This document shows, in pieces, positions 6,550-10,622 of a stretch of DNA of 10,622 bases. Position 1 is the first letter of the stretch. Every line of letters starts with the position of its first letter. Made by a program: the position numbers and the translations under genes. The notes below the pieces were generated by a model. That model saw nothing but the letters and a program-made list of their open reading frames with translations, had not been told where the DNA came from and made no database searches. Origin of the DNA: an uncultured Micrococcales bacterium. GTDB lineage: Bacteria; Actinomycetota; Actinomycetes; S36-B12; UBA10799. The stretch lies in NCBI GenBank assembly GCA_937952095.1, contig CALFYG010000124.1:1-10622 (forward strand), given 5' to 3'.

Positions 6550-7140
6550 GTGACCGCCACTCCCCAACGACTCCTGGAAGCTGCTGAGGATCTGTTGCTG
6601 GAGAAGGGGCACGCGGCAACGACTCTGCGGGACATCACAGAGCGGGCGGACGCGAACGTCGCAGCGGTCAGCTACCACTACGGCTCGAAGGATGCGCTGC
6701 TCGCGCTTACCTACCGCAATGCGCTGGAAGAGGTGACACAGATCCAGCGTGAGCGACTGGCGGAGCTTCCGCCGGAGGCCACCCTCGAGGAGGTCGTGCG
6801 CGTGTGGCTGGCACCGGCGCTGGCCGAGCAGGATCCACGGGAGGCGAGACTGTGGACCCTGATCCAGCGCGGCATGGCGGAGCGCGCACCGGGACTCTTG
6901 GACGGTTTGGGCGACATCAGCCAGACGGTGGACGACCACCTCATCCAGCGACTGGCAGCCGCCTTACCGCACCTGAGCCGCGAGGAGTTGTACCTGCGTC
7001 ATGCCGCGACGCTGGCCGCCGTGTCGGCGCTGCAGACGGGAGGCATGGATCTGCTGATCGAGGGCGCGCCGGCCCGCCTGGGCGATCAGCTGGTGGCCTG
7101 GATAGTCGGCGGATTGCAGGCGCCTGCTGCGGGCACGTAA
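6550..7140 (+). CDS. TetR-family transcriptional regulator, MmpL-linked
   Basis: The 196-residue protein starts at GTG 6550. No in-frame ATG, GTG or TTG exists between the upstream stop (6517) and this codon, so the start is well constrained. The N-terminal 50 residues are a standard TetR DNA-binding domain: helix 1 QRLLEAAEDLLLEKG, then the helix-turn-helix TLRDITERADANVAAVSYHYGSKDALL (about 25-51), where YHYGSK is the recognition-helix end. The C-terminal part (about 60-190) is all-helical ligand-binding and dimerisation sequence with a hydrophobic last helix (LGDQLVAWIVGGLQ). TetR genes divergent from RND or MmpL pumps usually repress the pump and release on binding its substrate. Here the 40-bp palindrome lies exactly between them, so autoregulation and control of the pump-hydrolase operon are likely. 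It ends 6 bp from the convergent beta-helix gene. Confidence 0.94.
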   Translation: MTATPQRLLEAAEDLLLEKGHAATTLRDITERADANVAAVSYHYGSKDALLALTYRNALEEVTQIQRERLAELPPEATLEEVVRVWLAPALAEQDPREARLWTLIQRGMAERAPGLLDGLGDISQTVDDHLIQRLAAALPHLSREELYLRHAATLAAVSALQTGGMDLLIEGAPARLGDQLVAWIVGGLQAPAAGT

Positions 7141-7146
7141 CCAGCC

Positions 7147-8955
7147 TCACGGCCTGCGCACGATCTCGCACTTCGTCAGTTTGTCCTTGGGGTCGGCGAT
7201 GACCCGGTCACGACCCGCCCCGCAGTTCACACGATCGGTGGCGCCGTCCTTGACGAAGACACGGTCATTCCCAGCACCCGCAGTGATCCGGTCGCGTCCC
7301 GCCCCTCCGGTGATCCTGTCCTTGCCGGGTCCACCGTCCAGACAGTCGATACCGCCCTTGCCGTTGATCCGGTCGTTACCGCCCTTGCCGTTGATCCGAT
7401 CACTGGCACCGGTCCCCCGAAGGACGTTCGCCTTCTTGGTGCCGTTGCGCACGGCGCTGCAGACACCCGAGGCATCCACACCACCAGTGGAGGCGGATGC
7501 GCTGGCCGCGTTGTTCGTGCCGACCGGGTCCGGCTGGTCGCCGTTGACGGTGGCGGTCACGTTCACCGTGCCCGATGACGGCATCCGCACAGAAAGGACG
7601 ACCTGCGACGTGCCCCCGGACACAACCGCACCCGCCGCACACGTCGCCGAATCGCCGGCGATCGAACACCCGCCGCCCGGCGCCGTGGCCGAGAGGATCT
7701 GACTGGCCCCGGCAGTCGTCACGACCACCTGTGTGCCGGTGCTGATGTCGAGTCCCTTGTTACGTACCGAGGCCGTCACGACGATGTCGGAGCCAGGTGA
7801 AGGATTCGAGTTCGACACAGCGACCGAGGCCTCTCGGTCCGCCCCCACCTCGGCCGCCCCGAGATCACAGGCGCTGCCGATGGGTCGCGCCTGGCCACGC
7901 TGGTCCGTCGGCGTTGCGCACGCGGACGCGGCATTGATGGCGGGGCCGGGCGCGGCCGGGATGCGGGTGTCGGTCTGCCCGCCGTTGTTCGTCAGCGCAG
8001 AGAGGCCGGCAGCTCCGATCGTTCGGGTGGCAGACGCCGTCCCACAACTGGTGTCGTCGATCAGATTGCGTGCGATGAAAACGGGGACCTTCCCGACGGC
8101 CGAACAGTTCGGGGCGCCCTGCGGTCCGGCCAGGATGGAGTCCGCGACCTCTATGGAGCCGGTGCCGCTGCCGGTCTGATAGATCCCGGCCCCGTAGCGG
8201 ATCGGAGACGTCACCGTGTTGTTGGCGATCGTCGAGGAGGTGATCGTGACGTTGCTGTCCATCCCCGCCCACACTCCGCCGCCCACAGCGCTGGACGGTC
8301 CAGCGACCGTGTTCCCCGTGATGGTGGTGTTGGTGACTGTCACGGTCGCGCTATAGACCGCAAGGCCGCCACCCCAGCCGTTGGTCGACGTACTCGTCGT
8401 GGAGTTGCCGCTGATCTCCGAGTTCCGCAGATCCATCGTTCCGCCGGTGCTGTAGACCGGCCCGTACCCTCCCCCAGCGGTCGACGCAACGTTGCCTGTG
8501 AAGCGCACCCCGTCGATCGTGAGGTCACCGCCGCTCTGCGAAATCCCGAGGGCCCCTATCCCAGTGGCGCCGGTGACCGTGAAGCCTCTGAGGGTGACGA
8601 CCCCGGAGGGAACGACCAGCATCCCGTGAGCTCCGCCAGTGGCCTGCAGGATCGTGGTGCGGGCGCCCGCGCCCTGCACAGTCACATTGCTGGAGAAGGT
8701 CAGGGGCGATCCAAGGCCGATGGTCATGGCCGGCACGGTGATGACATCAGCGCCCCCGAGGGCATTGGCCTCCTGCACCGCAGCACGCAGCGTGCAGACG
8801 TTGGTGAGGGTCGCGCACGTGCCATTCCCCGGGAGAAGGTCACCACCGTCCCCGTTGCTGTTCACGGTGAACCCGATGGCGGATGCCGGGGAGGCAGGCA
8901 CGACAGCCAACGGGGCGACCACCAGAGTAAGGGCGACTACGAACCGTCGAAGCAT
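7147..8955 (-). CDS. Secreted parallel beta-helix protein with CSLREA-type start, DUF11-like domain and RTX-like C-terminal repeats
   Basis: The protein has 602 residues from ATG 8955, chosen because GGGAGGAA lies 8 nt upstream and a signal peptide follows at once (MLRRFVVALTLVVAPLAVVPASPASA, cleavage near 26). The open frame continues upstream to 9213, but that extension is arginine/proline-rich and not protein-like. Domains in order: a CSLREA-like segment FTVNSNGDGG...CTLRAAVQEANA (29-65); parallel beta-helix repeats (about 85-300) rich in short TVTNTTITGN-type rungs; a choice-of-anchor-Q-like segment LTNNGGQTD...DQRGQARPIGSACDLGAAE (321-369); a DUF11/CARDB-like beta-sandwich (about 373-490); and about eight RTX-like nonapeptides with core GGxGxDRIx (about 511-590). 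The tail has two cysteines (C578, C596) in a CGAGRDRVIA...KCEIVRR motif. The whole is an extracellular, probably calcium-binding protein. No catalytic residues are recognisable and the ligand is unknown. Confidence 0.88.
   Translation of the reverse strand: MLRRFVVALTLVVAPLAVVPASPASAIGFTVNSNGDGGDLLPGNGTCATLTNVCTLRAAVQEANALGGADVITVPAMTIGLGSPLTFSSNVTVQGAGARTTILQATGGAHGMLVVPSGVVTLRGFTVTGATGIGALGISQSGGDLTIDGVRFTGNVASTAGGGYGPVYSTGGTMDLRNSEISGNSTTSTSTNGWGGGLAVYSATVTVTNTTITGNTVAGPSSAVGGGVWAGMDSNVTITSSTIANNTVTSPIRYGAGIYQTGSGTGSIEVADSILAGPQGAPNCSAVGKVPVFIARNLIDDTSCGTASATRTIGAAGLSALTNNGGQTDTRIPAAPGPAINAASACATPTDQRGQARPIGSACDLGAAEVGADREASVAVSNSNPSPGSDIVVTASVRNKGLDISTGTQVVVTTAGASQILSATAPGGGCSIAGDSATCAAGAVVSGGTSQVVLSVRMPSSGTVNVTATVNGDQPDPVGTNNAASASASTGGVDASGVCSAVRNGTKKANVLRGTGASDRINGKGGNDRINGKGGIDCLDGGPGKDRITGGAGRDRITAGAGNDRVFVKDGATDRVNCGAGRDRVIADPKDKLTKCEIVRRP
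7350..7404 (-). repeat. 27-bp tandem repeat encoding two RTX-like nonapeptides
   Basis: Bases 7350-7371 recur exactly at 7377-7398, a 27-bp period. The full 27-bp units at 7351 and 7378 match at 24 of 27 positions. They encode two copies of the near-identical nonapeptide DRINGKGGN/I in the C-terminus of the beta-helix protein. Neighbouring nonapeptides are more diverged, so this pair may be a recent in-frame duplication. Confidence 0.8.
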
Positions 8956-9113
8956 GGCGGATTCCTCCCGCGAGCGATCCTCCATGGTACGCATCAGCAG
9001 GCCTCTGCCCGATCCGGTGGCACGGGAACCGACTGAAGGAACGAGCTGGTCCCGGCCCGTGAGGCGATCGGTCGACCGCGCGACACCCAAATCCTCCGAC
9101 GTACCCTGCAGGC
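8956..9113. other. Divergent intergenic region between the two beta-helix genes
   Basis: These 158 bp separate the start codons of two divergent beta-helix genes. They hold the Shine-Dalgarno site of the minus-strand gene (8962-8969), a possible minus-strand -10 TACCAT (8989-8984) without a convincing -35, and a perfect 10-bp palindrome CGGTCGACCG (9069-9078). No coding sequence in either direction looks real here. Confidence 0.5.
9102..9107 (+). promoter_or_regulatory. Candidate -10 box for a leaderless transcript
   Basis: TACCCT (9102-9107) has the TA...T pattern of actinobacterial -10 boxes. It ends 6 nt before the GTG at 9114, the spacing expected if transcription starts at the start codon. 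No good -35 and no convincing Shine-Dalgarno site accompany it. This is a weak call. Confidence 0.3.
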
Positions 9114-10568
9114 GTGCTGGACCTCCTGGCGGCGCTAGCCGTCGCGAAGCCACCGGCCCCCACGGTGGTGGTGCAGGATCGCGCGGTGGTGGTCCGGGTC
9201 TCACCTGTGGCACAGCGGTACCGACTGCAACTCAAGGCTGCTGGCCAACGGTGGAGAACGACTCGAACCAGCACAAAACGCCGCATCCGCCTTGCTCTCG
9301 ACCCTGGGCGTTACCGGGTCCGCGCAGAGGTCAAGCATCGCCGCTGGAGCCCGCCGGGCAAGGCCTCGCGATGGTTCACCGTCACTGCGAACTATGCACG
9401 TGACCTCTGGGTCGACCCCGCGAACGGCGACGACACTGCGACGGGCACGCAGGCACAACCGTTGCGCAGCGTGACTGAGGCGTGGGCCAGGGTGCGCTCC
9501 CGGCCGGAGGTCTCGACGGCGGTACACGTGACAGGCCTCGCCGAATCACCGGGCTATTGGGAGAACCATGACGGCGCTCCGGTCACCTTCCTCGGTGGGC
9601 GGTTCAGCAACGACATCAACATGTACCGGGTCTCCCACGTGACGTTCGACAGTGTGCGCATCCACCGAGCGGGAGACGTGTTCCACTGCGAGCGCTGCAA
9701 CGACATCACCCTGCGCCGCGTGGACTTCGACGGCGAGGGTGAGGCCCACGAGACGATCAAGGTCAATCAGAGTTCACACATCACGATCGAAGACAGCATC
9801 GTCACAGGGACATACGAGAACGCCATCGACTTCGTCGCCGTTCAGCACGCGCGCATCGTGGGCAACGACATCTCCAACGGACCGGACCCGGCCACGGATT
9901 GGTGCGCATACGTCAAGGGCGGCAGCGCACACATCACGGTGCGCGACAACCGGATCCACGACTGCGGGACGGGTGGCTTCACCGCGGGACAGGGCACGGG
10001 GTTCGAGTACATGGTCGCCCCGTGGCTGCGCTACGAGGCCGAGTACATCGACGTTTTCGACAACGTCATCCACGACACCGATGGCGCAGGCCTCGGCGTG
10101 AACGGCGGGCACCACATCCGCATGTCTGGCAACGTCCTTCACCATGTGGGATACCGCAGCCACGCCGTCGAGTTCGTGCACGGGGCGCGCAGTTGCGACG
10201 GCGACACCGCGGTCTGCCGGGCCCACAACGCGGCCGGCGGCTGGGGCGGCGTCGGGGTGGACGGGCAGTACATCCCGAACAAAGACGTGTGGTTCGGCAA
10301 CAACGTGATCGCCAACGATCCGGGACGCGGCAGCCAATGGCAGCTGGTGCAGGTCGCGGGGCCGGTCGACCCACCGCGCGGATCGAACGTGCCGGGTCCG
10401 TCCCGCGCCGACGACGACCTCACGATCGTGAACAACATCTTCTGGAACGAAGCGCCTGAGAACGGCTACCCGTTGACGGGGAACCGTGTGAACACACTCG
10501 ACCCGCAGGTCGATCCGGTCACCCACCTACCAGGGGTGCGAATGCCGCCGGTGGACGTCCCGGACTAG
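9114..10568 (+). CDS. Right-handed parallel beta-helix protein with Fn3-like N-terminal domain
   Basis: The protein has 484 residues from GTG 9114. The frame is open only back to a stop at 9060-9062, and GTG is the sole usual start before residue 170. Residues 2-11 (LDLLAALAVA) are hydrophobic but short and lack a basic n-region, so a signal peptide is doubtful. Residues about 14-92 resemble a fibronectin-III-like beta-sandwich (PPAPTVVV...YRLQLKAAGQRW...GRYRVRAEVKHRRWSP). A LWVDPANGDDTATGTQAQPLRSVTEA start (99-123), common in DUF1565/pectin-lyase-fold proteins, leads into beta-helix rungs (about 155-460) with repeated xxITIxDNxI-type turns. It is rich in His, Asp and Asn (HCERCN at 191-196, NGGHHIRMSGNVLHH at 330-344), as in polysaccharide lyases and epimerases of this fold. 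No definite catalytic set is recognisable, so a carbohydrate-active role is only inference. Its stop overlaps the convergent gene. Confidence 0.85.
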   Translation: MLDLLAALAVAKPPAPTVVVQDRAVVVRVSPVAQRYRLQLKAAGQRWRTTRTSTKRRIRLALDPGRYRVRAEVKHRRWSPPGKASRWFTVTANYARDLWVDPANGDDTATGTQAQPLRSVTEAWARVRSRPEVSTAVHVTGLAESPGYWENHDGAPVTFLGGRFSNDINMYRVSHVTFDSVRIHRAGDVFHCERCNDITLRRVDFDGEGEAHETIKVNQSSHITIEDSIVTGTYENAIDFVAVQHARIVGNDISNGPDPATDWCAYVKGGSAHITVRDNRIHDCGTGGFTAGQGTGFEYMVAPWLRYEAEYIDVFDNVIHDTDGAGLGVNGGHHIRMSGNVLHHVGYRSHAVEFVHGARSCDGDTAVCRAHNAAGGWGGVGVDGQYIPNKDVWFGNNVIANDPGRGSQWQLVQVAGPVDPPRGSNVPGPSRADDDLTIVNNIFWNEAPENGYPLTGNRVNTLDPQVDPVTHLPGVRMPPVDVPD

Positions 10569-10622
10569 GCCGGTGCGATCTCCGCAATGAGCCCTTCGAT
10601 GCGCTTGCGGATCTCGTCGCGG
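10565..10622 (-). CDS. C-terminal end of a convergent gene, possibly arsenate reductase (LMW phosphatase type)
   Basis: Only the last 18 codons are inside the window: RDEIRKRIEGLIAEIAPA followed by TAG at 10567-10565. The start lies beyond the edge. The RDEIxxRVxxLLAEL-type helix is the usual C-terminal end of low-molecular-weight-phosphatase-type arsenate reductases (ArsC) in actinobacteria. Nothing catalytic is visible here, so another protein ending in an amphipathic helix is possible. The stop overlaps the stop of the beta-helix gene on the other strand through the palindrome CTAG. Confidence 0.45.
   Translation of the reverse strand, partial: RDEIRKRIEGLIAEIAPA

Noticed and set aside
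7116..7127. Perfect 12-bp palindrome GCAGGCGCCTGC near the end of the second TetR gene as a terminator
   Set aside because: It lies inside coding sequence, leaves almost no loop and has no T-tract. Such palindromes are common in DNA this GC-rich.
7350..7404. 27-bp tandem repeat as a CRISPR or non-coding minisatellite
   Set aside because: There are no spacers and only two close copies, and the period matches nine codons of RTX-like nonapeptides in frame.
8956..9213. Extension of the minus-strand beta-helix protein to an upstream start at 9213
   Set aside because: The added 86 residues are arginine/proline-rich and precede a perfect signal peptide. A strong Shine-Dalgarno site supports ATG 8955, and the extension would overlap the divergent gene.

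Overview
The window is about 10.6 kb of dense, high-GC DNA, almost certainly from an actinobacterium (Actinomycetota). The reasons are the strongly GC-biased third codon positions, the GTG starts, an MmpL-type RND transporter, a Sec-exported tripeptidyl-aminopeptidase-like hydrolase, and extracellular beta-helix proteins with CSLREA-type and RTX-like ends. Genus cannot be resolved from the sequence. There are no rRNA, tRNA, CRISPR or insertion-sequence features, and no gene-free stretch longer than 160 bases.

Layout. (1) 1-440, minus strand: the N-terminal part of a TetR-family regulator, cut by the window edge. It is divergent from a + strand pair, a flavin-dependent monooxygenase (531-1877) and a short-chain dehydrogenase (1874-2689), whose genes overlap by ATGA and are probably co-transcribed. 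The 90-bp divergent promoter holds a plausible -35/-10 pair and an inverted repeat over the -10, a good candidate operator. (2) 2693-6469, minus strand: an MmpL/RND membrane transporter followed 48 bp later by a secreted alpha/beta hydrolase of the tripeptidyl aminopeptidase family. The operon is divergent from a second TetR gene (6550-7140). The 80-bp space between them carries a striking 40-bp palindrome made of two smaller palindromes, and both divergent promoters overlap it. (3) 7147-8955 (minus) and 9114-10568 (plus): two divergent genes for extracellular-type right-handed parallel beta-helix proteins. One has a clear signal peptide, a CSLREA-type N-terminus, a DUF11-like domain and C-terminal RTX-like repeats. 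The other has an Fn3-like N-terminus and a probable leaderless GTG start. (4) 10565-10622, minus: the last 18 codons of a gene whose tail resembles low-molecular-weight-phosphatase-type arsenate reductases.

How the parts work together. Regions 1 and 2 are each a TetR regulator with a divergent two-gene effector unit: an oxidative catabolic or modifying pair, and an export pump with an extracytoplasmic hydrolase. Each TetR probably senses a small hydrophobic ligand and controls the shared promoter. Region 3 looks like cell-surface or extracellular proteins of unknown substrate. Every convergent junction is extremely tight (3 bp, 6 bp, and a 4-bp stop-codon overlap). No wholly novel system is evident. 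The most distinctive items are the nested operator, the pump-hydrolase pairing, the variant glycine motif of the dehydrogenase, and the beta-helix pair.
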